From positions 124,001 to 188,000 of the forward strand of contig PIUA01000021.1 in assembly GCA_017577405.1 (NCBI GenBank): 64,000 bases of DNA, read 5' to 3'. The notes under the pieces are model-generated. The model saw only the letters and a list, made by a program, of their open reading frames with translations, was not told where the DNA came from and did not search any database. Positions 42,883 through 52,070 of the stretch are shown here, piece after piece. The stretch's first letter is position 1. Each line of letters starts with the position of its first letter. Position numbers and translations under genes: made by a program. This DNA comes from Bacillota bacterium. GTDB taxonomy: Bacteria; Bacillota; Limnochordia; Limnochordales; Limnochordaceae.

Positions 42883-43845
42883 TCAGCGGATGGCGACCTC
42901 GGCCAAGAGGGGCTCCAGGTCTACCACCGGCCGGCCGTGGCCGTCGGCCACCGCCTTCTTGGCCGGGGGCTCGCTCAGGTAGTTGGGGAGGCGCTGGACC
43001 AGCCGCTCGCCCAAGCTGGGGACGGCCCGGTTTTCCCAGAAGACGCCGGTCCGGATGGGCTCCTCCGAGCGGGTCGCTTCGGCGATGAAGGCGGCCATTC
43101 GGGCCTGGAGGGTGGCCTCGTCCGTCCCTGGGAGGATCACCGGATCGTAGCTGGGTTCCAGGGGGGCGTAGCGGGGGAGACCACCCCGATCCTTCCCGGC
43201 GAACCAGGCCTTGGTGTGGAGGTTGTTGTAGGTGGGGCAAGGCTGGAGGACCTCCAAGAAGGCCAAGCCCGGGTGGCGGATGGCCTGTTGGATCAAACGG
43301 ACCAGCCCCCGGATGTCAAAGGCGTACCCACGGCCGATCCAGGTGTAGCCCGAGGCCATGGCCAGCATCAGCGGGTTGATGCCGCTTTGGATGGTGGGCT
43401 CGGGCAGGCTCTTGGTCTGGGCGCCCAAGGGGAGCGTGGGCGAGGCCTGCCCCTTGGTCAGCCCATAGACCTCGTTGTTGAAGAGGATGTAGGTCAGGTC
43501 CAGGTTGCCCCGGCCGGCGTTGACGAAGTGGCCGGCCCCGATGGCCATGCCGTCGCCGTCGCCGCCCACCGCGATCACCGTCAGCGCCGGGTTGGCCAAC
43601 TTGGCCCCGATGGCGTACGGGAGGACCCGCCCGTGGAGGGTGTGGATATCGTAGGCGTTGACGTAGTACTGGGTCTTGCCCGAGCAGCCGATCCCACCGA
43701 AGACCGCCACCTCATGGGGCCTGAGGCCCAAGCCGGCCAGAGCCTGCTGAAGGGCGTTGAGGATCCCAAAGTCCCCGCAGCCCGGGCACCAGTCGTTGGG
43801 GTAGTCAACCTGGAAATCCTTGACGGTCACTGTCGCCACCGACAT
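42883..43845 (-). CDS. 2-oxoacid:ferredoxin oxidoreductase, beta subunit (second copy)
   Basis: 320 residues. WCPGCGDFGILNAL and GIGCSGKT carry cluster cysteines, GGDGDGMAIGAGHFVNAGRGN is the TPP/Mg motif, and NNEVYGLTKGQASPTLPLGAQTKS the substrate-side segment; QPCPTYNN holds a further Cys. It is longer at the C-terminus than the first copy. The ATG at 43845 follows AGGTGG by seven bases. It is encoded 36 bases after its alpha partner. Confidence 0.93.
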   Translation of the reverse strand: MSVATVTVKDFQVDYPNDWCPGCGDFGILNALQQALAGLGLRPHEVAVFGGIGCSGKTQYYVNAYDIHTLHGRVLPYAIGAKLANPALTVIAVGGDGDGMAIGAGHFVNAGRGNLDLTYILFNNEVYGLTKGQASPTLPLGAQTKSLPEPTIQSGINPLMLAMASGYTWIGRGYAFDIRGLVRLIQQAIRHPGLAFLEVLQPCPTYNNLHTKAWFAGKDRGGLPRYAPLEPSYDPVILPGTDEATLQARMAAFIAEATRSEEPIRTGVFWENRAVPSLGERLVQRLPNYLSEPPAKKAVADGHGRPVVDLEPLLAEVAIR

Positions 43846-43881
43846 CTCCAAACCACCTTTCTGGGCAGCGCCCGCTGCCGG

Positions 43882-45822
43882 TCACTCGAAGGGGTTGCGG
43901 ATGACGTACCGCGGCCCCGCCTTGCCAGCCAGAATCGCCCGCATGGCCTCGAGCAGCTCGTTGACGGCGATGGGGCGGCCATTGTACTTGACCACCAGAT
44001 GGTCGGGCTTGGTGCCCGTCTCCTGGGTCAGGAGCCGGGCCATCTGGCCTGAGTAGTTGGTCTCCACCACCACCAGCGGTTGGGCCGTCGCCAGGAACGG
44101 CGCCAGCTCTTGGGCGGGGAAAGGCCAGAGCATGCGGATCTGGAGGTGCCGGACCTGCACACCTTCTGCGGCCAGCCGCTGGGTCGCCTCCAGGATGGCC
44201 CCCTTGGTGGAACCCCAGCTCAGGACGGTGAAGGCTGCATCAGGATCGCCGTAGACCTGGAGCTTCTCCTCGGCCGGGATCTCCCGGGCGGCCACCTCCA
44301 GCTTCCGCATCCGCTTCTCCATCTGCTGTTCCCGGGTGGTCGGGTCTTCGGTGACCCGTCCCACCTCCGAGTGCTCGGCCCCCGTCAGCCAGTGCATGCC
44401 GCCGGGCTGGCCCAGGAGGGGCCGGGGCGAGATGCCCGACTCGGTGGGCCGGAAGCGGGGGAAGCCCCCGGGCCAGGCTCCGTTCTCGGCCGGCTCGGCC
44501 ACCAGCCCCCGGTCGATGGAGAGCTGGCTGGTGTCGAAGGGGTCCACCGTCTGGAGGGTGCTGGCCAGGGTCTTGTCCAGCAGGTGGATCACCACCGTCT
44601 GGTACCGCTCAGCGTAGTTGAAGGCCTGGGCCGCGTCCACGAAGGCCTCGGCCACATCGCCCGAGGCCAGGACAAAGCGGGGGAACTCCCCGTGACCGGC
44701 GTGGGCCGCGAAGAGGAGATCGCCCTGCTCGCTCCGGGTGGGAAGCCCCGTGGCCGGGCCGCCCCGCTGGTAGATGGTGACCACCAAGGGGACCTCGTTG
44801 ATGCCCGCCCAGCCCAAACCTTCGGTCATGAGGGAGAGGCCCGGGCCGGAGGTGGCCGTGGCGCTCCGGGCGCCGGTCAGGGCGGCCCCGCTGGCGGTAG
44901 CCACCGCGGCCAACTCGTCCTCTGTTTGCCAGACCAGGACCGAGCTGGTGCCGCCGTCCACGGTGGGGACGGTGGCGTGGCGCTCCAGGTAGACGCTCTC
45001 ATCGGTGGCCGGGCTGATGGGGTAGTAGCTTTGGAAGGCGATGCCGGCCGCCAGCTTCCCCATGGCCACCGCCTGGGTGCCGGAGAGGAAGAGCCGGACG
45101 GGGCGCTCTGCCCGGGGGGCGAGCCGGAGGGGCAGGGCCTCCAGATCCCAGGTCTCCCGCGCGTAGGCGTAGGCCAAGTCGACGGCCTGCTGGTTCAGCT
45201 CGGTCATGGGGCTCGAGCCGAAGGTGAGGGCCACGCCCTTCTTGATCAGCTCCGGATCGTACTGGAGCAAGGCGCCCGAGAGGGCGACGGCCACCGTGTT
45301 GATCATCCGCTCGGCCCGGGCCCGGGAGGCGCCCAGGGTGCTGGTGAGGTGCTCGGCCAACTCGCCGTAGGGGACGGAGAGGACCGTCACCCCCCGTCGG
45401 CGAGCCGCCTCCAAGAGCCCGGCGGTGGTGGGGGGGAGCCCCGCCTCTTCCAGGTGGGAGACCAAAGCCTCCTGGAGCGGGGGATCCAGGAAGACCATCC
45501 GGTCAATGGGGACGTCGGCCGCCCCGGCGTCGTGCAACAGGAGCCCCCCGGCGGCCACGGCCAGCGCGTGCCGGACCAGGGTCTCCGTCTCGAAAGTGAC
45601 CAGGATGTCCACCGGGTTCCGGTGAACCGCCACCGGGTGGGTGGCCACCCGGATGTCGAAGTAGCTGTGCCGGCCCATGATGTTGGAGTAGTACTCCCGA
45701 CGTCCGAAGACGAAGAAGCCTCCCGCGGCCGCGGCGCGCCCAAAGACGCCGGCGGCCGTGTCCACACCCTTGCCCTGGGGCCCGCCGACCCGCCAGGCGA
45801 TATCGACCACGTTTGCGCTCAC
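43882..45822 (-). CDS. 2-oxoacid:ferredoxin oxidoreductase, fused gamma-alpha subunit (second copy, archaeal-type)
   Basis: 646 residues. The N-terminal gamma domain opens with VVDIAWRVGGPQGKGVDTAAGVFGRA, and the alpha domain has SYYPISPATDESVYLE (an OFOR YPITP variant), ATSGPGLSLMTEG and PTRSEQGDLLFA. The long gamma-alpha arrangement resembles Sulfolobus-type OFOR. It differs strongly from the copy at 10916, so it is not a recent duplication. The GTG at 45822 follows GGGAGG by seven bases. It is divergent from metNIQ; no convincing promoter was found for it. Confidence 0.92.
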   Translation of the reverse strand: MSANVVDIAWRVGGPQGKGVDTAAGVFGRAAAAGGFFVFGRREYYSNIMGRHSYFDIRVATHPVAVHRNPVDILVTFETETLVRHALAVAAGGLLLHDAGAADVPIDRMVFLDPPLQEALVSHLEEAGLPPTTAGLLEAARRRGVTVLSVPYGELAEHLTSTLGASRARAERMINTVAVALSGALLQYDPELIKKGVALTFGSSPMTELNQQAVDLAYAYARETWDLEALPLRLAPRAERPVRLFLSGTQAVAMGKLAAGIAFQSYYPISPATDESVYLERHATVPTVDGGTSSVLVWQTEDELAAVATASGAALTGARSATATSGPGLSLMTEGLGWAGINEVPLVVTIYQRGGPATGLPTRSEQGDLLFAAHAGHGEFPRFVLASGDVAEAFVDAAQAFNYAERYQTVVIHLLDKTLASTLQTVDPFDTSQLSIDRGLVAEPAENGAWPGGFPRFRPTESGISPRPLLGQPGGMHWLTGAEHSEVGRVTEDPTTREQQMEKRMRKLEVAAREIPAEEKLQVYGDPDAAFTVLSWGSTKGAILEATQRLAAEGVQVRHLQIRMLWPFPAQELAPFLATAQPLVVVETNYSGQMARLLTQETGTKPDHLVVKYNGRPIAVNELLEAMRAILAGKAGPRYVIRNPFE

Positions 45823-45992
45823 CGTCGCTCCTCCCTGGGCTTCCACTGGTTCTGTGTACACTGTATGAAGAAACCTACTCATAGCTATTCTCGATTGGCC
45901 AGAGATCTCCTGCGCCTCGCCACCGGCCCGCCGCCCATCACCCCGGACCCACCGGTCCAGCCCTCAGACTTCTCTGCCACTTTGCCAGGGAG

Positions 45993-46021
45993 TTGACGGC
46001 ACGCCAAGGAACGGCTAGACT
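45993..46021 (+). promoter_or_regulatory. sigma-A promoter of metNIQ
   Basis: TTGACG (45993-45998), a 17-base spacer and TAGACT (46016-46021), about 50 bases before the SAM aptamer. Confidence 0.85.
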
Positions 46022-46078
46022 GGCACCAAGTGACGGTCTCCGGCCGTCTCGCCACAACTGCATAGTGCTTTTGAGGTG

Positions 46079-46187
46079 CTTTCATCCAGAGTGGCGGAGG
46101 GACAGGCCCGATGAAGCCCGGCAACCGGCACCCCTGGCGGGGGTGTGCGGTGCCAATTCCTGCCGGATTTCCCGGAGAGATGAGAGC
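46079..46187 (+). promoter_or_regulatory. SAM-I (S-box) riboswitch
   Basis: The core is unmistakable: P1 strand CTTTCATC with CCAGAGTGGCGGAGGGA, then GGCCCGATGAAGCCCGGCAACC, GGTGCCAATTCCTGC, and the closing GAGAGATGAGAG pairing back to P1. S-adenosylmethionine binding should favour the terminator just downstream and switch off metNIQ. Confidence 0.96.
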
Positions 46188-46196
46188 CGACGGAGC

Positions 46197-46225
46197 GGCC
46201 TCTTCACTCGGGAAGAGGCCTTTTT
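46197..46225 (+). terminator. riboswitch-controlled terminator
   Basis: GGCCTCTTC (46197-46205) and GAAGAGGCC (46212-46220) form a 9-bp stem followed by TTTTT. It starts ten bases after the aptamer. Confidence 0.93.
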
Positions 46226-46327
46226 CTTCCTCAAGCTCACGGCCCGTCGCCCGAGGCGGGCGCTCCCGGGGCCGGCAGCCGCTTCTGGCACGGGAGCGCC
46301 GGAGCACGGCGACGGGAGGGAAGACCC

Positions 46328-47443
46328 CTGGCCTACGTAACACCGGACGGGTCCCTGGGAACGGTTCCCGCCACGCCCCAGGTGGCAGCCCCGCGGGCCG
46401 GACGGGTCGTCGTTCGACTCCAGGGTGTCCACAAGGGATTTGAGACGGAAAACGGGCGGATCGAGGCCCTGCGGGGCATCGATCTGGAGGTGCGCGCCGG
46501 CGAGATCTACGGCGTCATCGGGGTGAGCGGCGCCGGCAAGAGCACCCTGGTCCGCTGTGTCAACCGCCTGGAACGGCCTGATGCCGGCCGGGTGGAGGTG
46601 GACGGGGTGGACCTCACCTCGCTGGAAGGGGCCGAACTGCGCCGCATGCGCCAACGCATCGGCATGGTCTTCCAGCACTTCAACCTCCTCCGTTCCCGGA
46701 CCGTGGCGGGGAATGTGGCCCTCCCCCTGGAGATCGCCGGGCGACCCCGGGCGGAGATCCGCCAGCGGGTGCAGGAGCTCCTGGAGTGGGTGGGGCTGGC
46801 CGACCGGTGGGCCAGCTACCCCTCGGAGCTGTCGGGCGGCCAGAAGCAGCGGGTGGGCATCGCTCGGGCTTTGGCCAACCGGCCCCGGTTGCTTCTCTGC
46901 GACGAGCCCACCTCCGCGCTGGATCCCGAGACCACCGCCTCGGTCTTGGACCTGCTCAAGCGGGTGCGGGACGAGATGGGGGTGACCATCCTCATCATCA
47001 CCCACCAGATGTCGGTGGTCCGGGCCATCTGTGACCGGGTGGCGGTGGTGGAGGCGGGCCGGGTGGTGGAGGAAGGGCCCACCAGCGAGGTGCTCGTCCG
47101 GCCCCAGTCGGAGGCGGCCCGCCGCCTGCTGGGCCGGTCCGGCCCCCGGCGCCAGCCCCTGCCCGACCGGACGCCGCCCCCACCGGGCCAGGAAGCCCGG
47201 CTGGTGGAGCTCCACTTCGTCGGCGAGACGGCCAAGGAGCCGGTCATCACCCACCTGGTCCGGCGGTTCCCCGTCATGGCCAACATCCTGAGCGGTCAGA
47301 TCGACCGGTTGGGCGGGACGCCCTTCGGGGTGCTCTTGGTGGAGTTGACGGGCAAGCCCGGCGACCTGGAGCGGGCCCTCACCTACCTCCGGGAGGTCGG
47401 GGTGATCATCCAGGAGTGGCATGAGGAGGTGGAGGAGCGATGA
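46328..47443 (+). CDS. metN: methionine ABC transporter ATP-binding protein MetN
   Basis: About 371 residues. Walker A GVSGAGKST, signature LSGGQKQRVGIARAL, Walker B LLLCDEPTSALD, then a C-terminal NIL domain (about 290-365) which in MetN binds methionine and inhibits transport. The only strong ribosome site (GGGAGGG, 46314-46320) is followed seven bases later by CTG at 46328, giving a natural N-terminus LAYVTPDGSLG. The first GTG (46382) has no ribosome site. A CTG start is therefore proposed. SAM-I control upstream; coupled to metI by ATGA. Confidence 0.94.
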   Translation: MAYVTPDGSLGTVPATPQVAAPRAGRVVVRLQGVHKGFETENGRIEALRGIDLEVRAGEIYGVIGVSGAGKSTLVRCVNRLERPDAGRVEVDGVDLTSLEGAELRRMRQRIGMVFQHFNLLRSRTVAGNVALPLEIAGRPRAEIRQRVQELLEWVGLADRWASYPSELSGGQKQRVGIARALANRPRLLLCDEPTSALDPETTASVLDLLKRVRDEMGVTILIITHQMSVVRAICDRVAVVEAGRVVEEGPTSEVLVRPQSEAARRLLGRSGPRRQPLPDRTPPPPGQEARLVELHFVGETAKEPVITHLVRRFPVMANILSGQIDRLGGTPFGVLLVELTGKPGDLERALTYLREVGVIIQEWHEEVEER

Positions 47444-48099
47444 TCATCTCGCCCGTGGTCCTCAAGCTGACCTGGGAAGCCCTCCAGGAGACCCTGCTCA
47501 TGGTCGGCGTTGCCACGGTCTTGGCTGAGCTGGGCGGGCTGCCACTGGGGGTTCTCTTGGTGACGACCGCCCCCGGGCGGATCCTCGCCTCGCCCCGCCT
47601 CCACCACGTGCTGGGCCTGATCGTCAACGTGGGCCGATCCATTCCGTTCATTATTTTGATGGTGGCCATCATCCCCTTCACCCGCTGGTTGGTGGGAACC
47701 TCCATCGGGACCACAGCGGCCATGGTCCCGCTGACCGTCGCCGCCATCCCCTACGTGGCCCGGCTGGTGGAAAGCTCCCTCAACGAGGTGGATCCGGGCG
47801 TGGTGGAGGCGGCGGTCGCCATGGGGGCCACCCCCTGGCAGGTGATCTGGAAGGTCTACCTGCCCGAAGCGGTCCCGTCCCTCATTCTCGGAGGGACCAT
47901 CACGGCCATCACCCTGGTGGGCTACTCGGCCATGGCCGGGGCCGTGGGGGGCGGCGGGCTGGGCGACCTGGCCATCCGGTACGGGTACCAGCGGTTCCGG
48001 ACGGACGTGATGCTGGTCACCGTGGCGGTGTTGGTGGTGCTGGTCCAGGGGATCCAGTACCTGGGCAGCTACTGGGCCCGGCGGCTGGACCGGCGGTGA
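47440..48099 (+). CDS. metI: methionine ABC transporter permease MetI
   Basis: 219 residues with five membrane helices and the ABC-permease EAA loop (VVEAAVAMGATPWQVIWKVYLPEA). Normal length for MetI. Its start overlaps the metN stop by four bases. Confidence 0.95.
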   Translation: MIISPVVLKLTWEALQETLLMVGVATVLAELGGLPLGVLLVTTAPGRILASPRLHHVLGLIVNVGRSIPFIILMVAIIPFTRWLVGTSIGTTAAMVPLTVAAIPYVARLVESSLNEVDPGVVEAAVAMGATPWQVIWKVYLPEAVPSLILGGTITAITLVGYSAMAGAVGGGGLGDLAIRYGYQRFRTDVMLVTVAVLVVLVQGIQYLGSYWARRLDRR

Positions 48100-48172
48100 A
48101 GGTTTGGGGTTGGGGGAACCCCACGCGGGAGTGACGCGCCCAAAGCGCAACGAAGGAGGCGACGTACGTACG

Positions 48173-48982
48173 ATGGGAAGCCGTGCCATCTTCCGGGGAG
48201 CCGGGCTCTTGGGGGTGCTCTTGATCCTGGCCATGGCCCTTGTGGCCGGGACCGCCGCGGCCCAGACGGTGCTCCGGGTCGGGGCGACGCCGGTGCCCCA
48301 CGCTGAGGTGCTCCAGGTGATCCAGCCCCAGCTGGCCGCGGAAGGGATCCAGTTGGAGATCGTGGAGTTTACCGATTATGTCCAGCCCAACCTGGCGCTG
48401 GCCGCGGGCGATCTGGACGCCAACTACTTCCAGCACATCCCCTACCTGGAGCAGTTCTCCCAGGACCACCGCCTGGACCTCACCTACATCGCCGCGGTCC
48501 ACATCGAGCCCATGGGCGTCTACTCGGGCCGGTGGACCCGGCTGGAGGACCTGCCCCAGGGGGCTTCCATCGCCATCCCCAACGACCCGACCAACGGGGG
48601 CCGGGCCCTGCTCCTCCTCCAGTCGGCGGGTCTGATCCGCCTGGACCCGGCCGCCGGCATCACGGCGACCATCCTCGATGTGGTGGAGAACCCCCTGGGC
48701 CTCCGCTTCCGGGAGCTGGAGGCGGCCCAGCTGCCTCGGGTCCTCCCCGATGTGGACGCGGCCGTCATCAACACCAACTACGCGCTGGAGGCGGGCCTCA
48801 ACCCCGTGGCCGACGCCCTCACCATCGAGGGGAGCGACTCGCCCTACGCCAACGTGCTGGCCGTCCGCACCGACCGGCAGGACGATCCGGCCCTCCAGGC
48901 CCTGGCCCGGGCCCTCACCTCCAGCCAGGTCCGGGACTTCCTCCTGGAGCGGTACGGCGGCGCGGTGGTGCCCGCCTTCTGA
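48173..48982 (+). CDS. metQ: methionine-binding protein MetQ, without lipobox
   Basis: 269 residues of the NlpA/MetQ family: VLRVGATPVPHAEVLQVIQP, VEFTDYVQPNLALAAGDLDANYFQHIPYLEQF, AIPNDPTNGGRALLLLQ, and VINTNYALEAGL. The signal peptide ends TAAAQT with a type I site, and the protein contains no cysteine at all, unlike the lipoprotein MetQ of most Bacillota. A soluble binding protein only makes sense inside a periplasm. The ATG has GAAGGAGG 13 bases upstream, a long gap. Confidence 0.92.
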   Translation: MGSRAIFRGAGLLGVLLILAMALVAGTAAAQTVLRVGATPVPHAEVLQVIQPQLAAEGIQLEIVEFTDYVQPNLALAAGDLDANYFQHIPYLEQFSQDHRLDLTYIAAVHIEPMGVYSGRWTRLEDLPQGASIAIPNDPTNGGRALLLLQSAGLIRLDPAAGITATILDVVENPLGLRFRELEAAQLPRVLPDVDAAVINTNYALEAGLNPVADALTIEGSDSPYANVLAVRTDRQDDPALQALARALTSSQVRDFLLERYGGAVVPAF

Positions 48983-49004
48983 GCCTGAACCGTCATCCCC
49001 TCGG

Positions 49005-49036
49005 GGCCCCGGCTTCGCCGGGGCCTCTCCCTTTTC
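49005..49036 (+). terminator. terminator of metNIQ
   Basis: GGCCCCGGC-TTC-GCCGGGGCC followed by TCTCCCTTTTC. Confidence 0.85.
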
Positions 49037-49102
49037 AAAGGCCTCCCGACCCCTGATGCGGAACTGGATACCAAGCGGCCTGTCCCGCTTTGCAGTTGGG
49101 AG

Positions 49103-49111
49103 TGGTATGCT
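49103..49111 (+). promoter_or_regulatory. extended -10 promoter of the P-type ATPase gene
   Basis: TGGTATGCT (TG motif at 49103, hexamer 49106-49111). The -35 region is poor. Confidence 0.4.
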
Positions 49112-49146
49112 AAGCCGCGAACGGCTCATTTCGTGAGGGAGGGTCC

Positions 49147-51963
49147 TTGTTGTCAAGTCAGTCAGCGCAGCGTCCCCAGGAGCGTGGCCAGGGCGGGATC
49201 GCTGACCACCTTCGCTGGGCGACGGCCGAGGTCGAGGCTGTAACCCAGGAGCTGAAGGTTGATGCCCATCAAGGTCTCCCGTCCGACGAGGCGGCTCGCC
49301 GGCTGGAGACGCATGGTCCCAATCGTTTGGCCGAAGCCCCGGGCCGGAGCTTCTTCCAGATGGTTTGGGATCAGATCACCGAGCCGCTGGTCCTAATCCT
49401 CATCGGCGCCGCGCTCCTCTCCGCCGTCTTAGGCGAGTGGGCGGACGTCGTCGTTATCCTCGCCATCGTCATCCTCAACGCCCTCCTCGGTGCCTCGCAG
49501 GAGCAGCGGGCCGAGGCGTCCCTGGCGGCCTTGAAGAAGATGGGCGCGCCCACGGCCCGGGTCCTCCGGGACGGCCGGGTGCGGGAGGTGCCCGCGGAGG
49601 AACTGGTCCCGGGGGACGTGATCCTCTTGGAAGCGGGGGACAGCGTGCCCGCCGACGCCCGGATTCTGGAGTCCGCCTCCCTCCGAACCGATGAGGCGGC
49701 CTTGACGGGGGAGTCGGAACCCGTGGAGAAGGGGCACCGACCCCTCGACCCCGAGAAGGTCCACGGTCTGGGCGACCTGGGGAACCTGGTCTTCAACGGC
49801 ACCACCGTGGCCTACGGGCGGGGGCGGGCGGTGGTCTATGCCACCGGGATGGAGACGGCCCTGGGCCAGATCGCCGGCCTCCTGGCCGATGAACCCCAGG
49901 AGCAGACCCCCCTGCAGCGTCGGATGGGCGAAGTGGGGCGGACCCTGGGGCTGGCCGCCGGTGTCCTGGTCCTCCTCGTCTTCGGTATGGGCCTCATCCG
50001 GGGCGAGGAGCTCATCACCATGCTCCTTACAGCCGTCAGCTTGGCGGTGGCCGCCATTCCCGAAGGGCTGCCGGCCATTGTGACCATCGTTCTGGCCCTG
50101 GGTGTGCAACGGATGGCCGCCCGGCGGGCCATCATCCGCCGCTTGCCGGCGGTGGAGACCTTGGGCACGGCCACCGTGATCGCTTCCGACAAGACGGGCA
50201 CCCTGACCCTGAACCGGATGACCGTCACCCACCTGGTGACGGCCGAAGGCGAGCTGGATCTCTCCGATGGGAGCAGCGAGGCCGCCGCGGCTCAGGGCGC
50301 CCCGGCGGTGGCCGCCGTCCCCGAGGCGACGGGCCCCGACGGGGTGCTGGCCCCCACCGTCGCCTGGCTGGTGGCGGGGGGCGCCTTGGCCAACGACAGC
50401 CGGTTGGAGGAAGAGGACGGCACCGTGCGGGCCATCGGCGATCCGACCGAGACCGCCCTCCTGGCCGTCGCCCGGCGCCTGGGCGTCAGCCTCAGCCGGC
50501 TTGACCGGGCCTTCCCCCGGGTGGCCGAACTCCCCTTCGACTCGGACCGGAAGCGGATGACCACCTTCCACCGCCCGGAGGCCGGGGCGGAGGACCTGGT
50601 GCCCGGGATCACCCAGCTGGGCGAGCTGGTCGCCTTCACCAAGGGCGCCCCTGACGTGGTGATCGAGCGCTGCCAGTCCATCCTGGGCCCCGATGGCGTC
50701 CGGCCGCTCAAGGATGAGGACCGGCAGAAGCTCCTGGCCGCCAACGAGCGCCTGGCCGGCCAGGCCCTCCGGGTCTTGGCCGTCGCCTGCCGGGCCTGGC
50801 CGGCGGTGCCCGATCCCCTGGAGCCGGAGACGGCGGAAGACGAGCTGATCTTCCTGGGGTTGATGGGGATGCTCGATCCGCCCCGTCCCGAGGTGGCCCA
50901 GGCCATCCGGGAGGCGAAGGGCGCAGGCATTCGCACCATCATGGTGACGGGCGACCATGCCATCACCGCGGCCGCCATCGCCAAGCGCTTGGAGCTGGTC
51001 GATCCGGGCCAGGAGCCGGAGATCATCTCGGGCCGGGAGCTGGAGACCATCGACGACGAGACCCTGAAGGAGAAGGTCCGGACCGTCTCGGTCTTCGCCC
51101 GGGTGAGCCCCGAGCACAAGCTCCGGATCGTCCGGGCCCTCAAGGCCAACGGGGCGGTGGTGGCGGTGACGGGCGACGGCGTCAACGATGCGCCGGCCCT
51201 CAAGGGGGCGGACATCGGCTGCGCCATGGGCATCACCGGCACCGACGTCTCCCGGAGTGCGGCCGACATGGTGCTGGCCGACGACAACTACGCCACCATC
51301 GTCTCGGCCGTCCGGGAAGGGCGGGTCATTTACGCCAACATCCGGAAGGCCATCCACTACCTGCTCTCGTGCAACATCGGCGAGATCGTGGCCATCTTCT
51401 TCGGTATCGCGCTGGGCCTGGGCTCGCCTCTGACGCCCATCCAGATCCTCTGGGTCAACCTGGTGACTGACGGGCTCCCCGCGCTCGCCCTGGGGGTGGA
51501 GCCGGCCGAGCCGGGTGTCATGGAGCGTCGGCCCCGCAGCCCGAAGGAGAGCATCTTCAGCGGCGGCCTGGGCTGGCAGATGCTCTGGCAGGGGGCCATG
51601 ATCGGGTTCCTCACCCTGGGCCTCTACTGGTGGGGTCTCATGTACCTGACGCCGGGTGAGGCCCGGACCCTCGCCTTCGCCACCCTGGCTTTTACCCAGC
51701 TGGCCCACAGCTTCAATGTGCGCTCCACCCACGCCAGCCTCTTCCAGATCGGCTGGTTCTCCAACCGGGCGCTCCTCCTGGCGGTGGCCGCCTCGGCCTT
51801 GCTCCAGGTTACGGTGCTGGCCGTTCCCTTCCTGGCGCCCTTCTTCGATGTGGTGCCGCTGTCCATCCTGGACCTGGAGCTCCTCCTGGTGGCCACGGTC
51901 ACGCCGTGGGTGGTGGTGGAGCTGTACAAGGCCATCCGCCGTTGGGTGGTGAAGGAAGCCTGA
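49147..51963 (+). CDS. P-type Ca2+-transporting ATPase (type 2A)
   Basis: 938 residues, the usual size of SERCA/PMR1-like bacterial Ca2+ pumps. Actuator motif LTGESEPV, PEGLPAIV in membrane helix 4 with the ion-binding Glu, phosphorylation site DKTGTLT, nucleotide-binding FTKGAPD, and hinge TGDGVNDAPALK. It has an N-terminal cation-ATPase domain and about ten membrane helices. It would export Ca2+ or Mn2+. Two adjacent TTG codons (49147 and 49150) follow GAGGGAGGG; which is used is unclear. Confidence 0.93.
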   Translation: MLSSQSAQRPQERGQGGIADHLRWATAEVEAVTQELKVDAHQGLPSDEAARRLETHGPNRLAEAPGRSFFQMVWDQITEPLVLILIGAALLSAVLGEWADVVVILAIVILNALLGASQEQRAEASLAALKKMGAPTARVLRDGRVREVPAEELVPGDVILLEAGDSVPADARILESASLRTDEAALTGESEPVEKGHRPLDPEKVHGLGDLGNLVFNGTTVAYGRGRAVVYATGMETALGQIAGLLADEPQEQTPLQRRMGEVGRTLGLAAGVLVLLVFGMGLIRGEELITMLLTAVSLAVAAIPEGLPAIVTIVLALGVQRMAARRAIIRRLPAVETLGTATVIASDKTGTLTLNRMTVTHLVTAEGELDLSDGSSEAAAAQGAPAVAAVPEATGPDGVLAPTVAWLVAGGALANDSRLEEEDGTVRAIGDPTETALLAVARRLGVSLSRLDRAFPRVAELPFDSDRKRMTTFHRPEAGAEDLVPGITQLGELVAFTKGAPDVVIERCQSILGPDGVRPLKDEDRQKLLAANERLAGQALRVLAVACRAWPAVPDPLEPETAEDELIFLGLMGMLDPPRPEVAQAIREAKGAGIRTIMVTGDHAITAAAIAKRLELVDPGQEPEIISGRELETIDDETLKEKVRTVSVFARVSPEHKLRIVRALKANGAVVAVTGDGVNDAPALKGADIGCAMGITGTDVSRSAADMVLADDNYATIVSAVREGRVIYANIRKAIHYLLSCNIGEIVAIFFGIALGLGSPLTPIQILWVNLVTDGLPALALGVEPAEPGVMERRPRSPKESIFSGGLGWQMLWQGAMIGFLTLGLYWWGLMYLTPGEARTLAFATLAFTQLAHSFNVRSTHASLFQIGWFSNRALLLAVAASALLQVTVLAVPFLAPFFDVVPLSILDLELLLVATVTPWVVVELYKAIRRWVVKEA

Positions 51964-51999
51964 CGGGCTGAAGGCCGAACTCGCGGAAGATAGTGAAAG

Positions 52000-52067
52000 G
52001 AGCCCCTCCCTCAAGGGCTTCGGCCCCGCCTCCGACACAAAAGGGTGGGGCCGAAGGGGAGGGGCTC
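52000..52067 (+). promoter_or_regulatory. long hairpin burying the ribosome site of the HD-GYP gene
   Basis: GAGCCCCTCCC (52000-52010) pairs with 52057-52067, and CTTCGGCCCC (52018-52027) pairs with 52047-52056. The two arms stack into 21 pairs with only a one-sided 7-base bulge. The 3' arm contains GGGGAGG, the ribosome site for the GTG at 52071. There is no T-run. Confidence 0.7.
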
Positions 52068-52070
52068 TTG

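Noticed and set aside
45840..45910. GTGTACAC palindrome and nearby AT-rich bases as promoter of the second OFOR operon
   Set aside because: No -35/-10 pair with acceptable spacing could be found on the minus strand, so no promoter is called.
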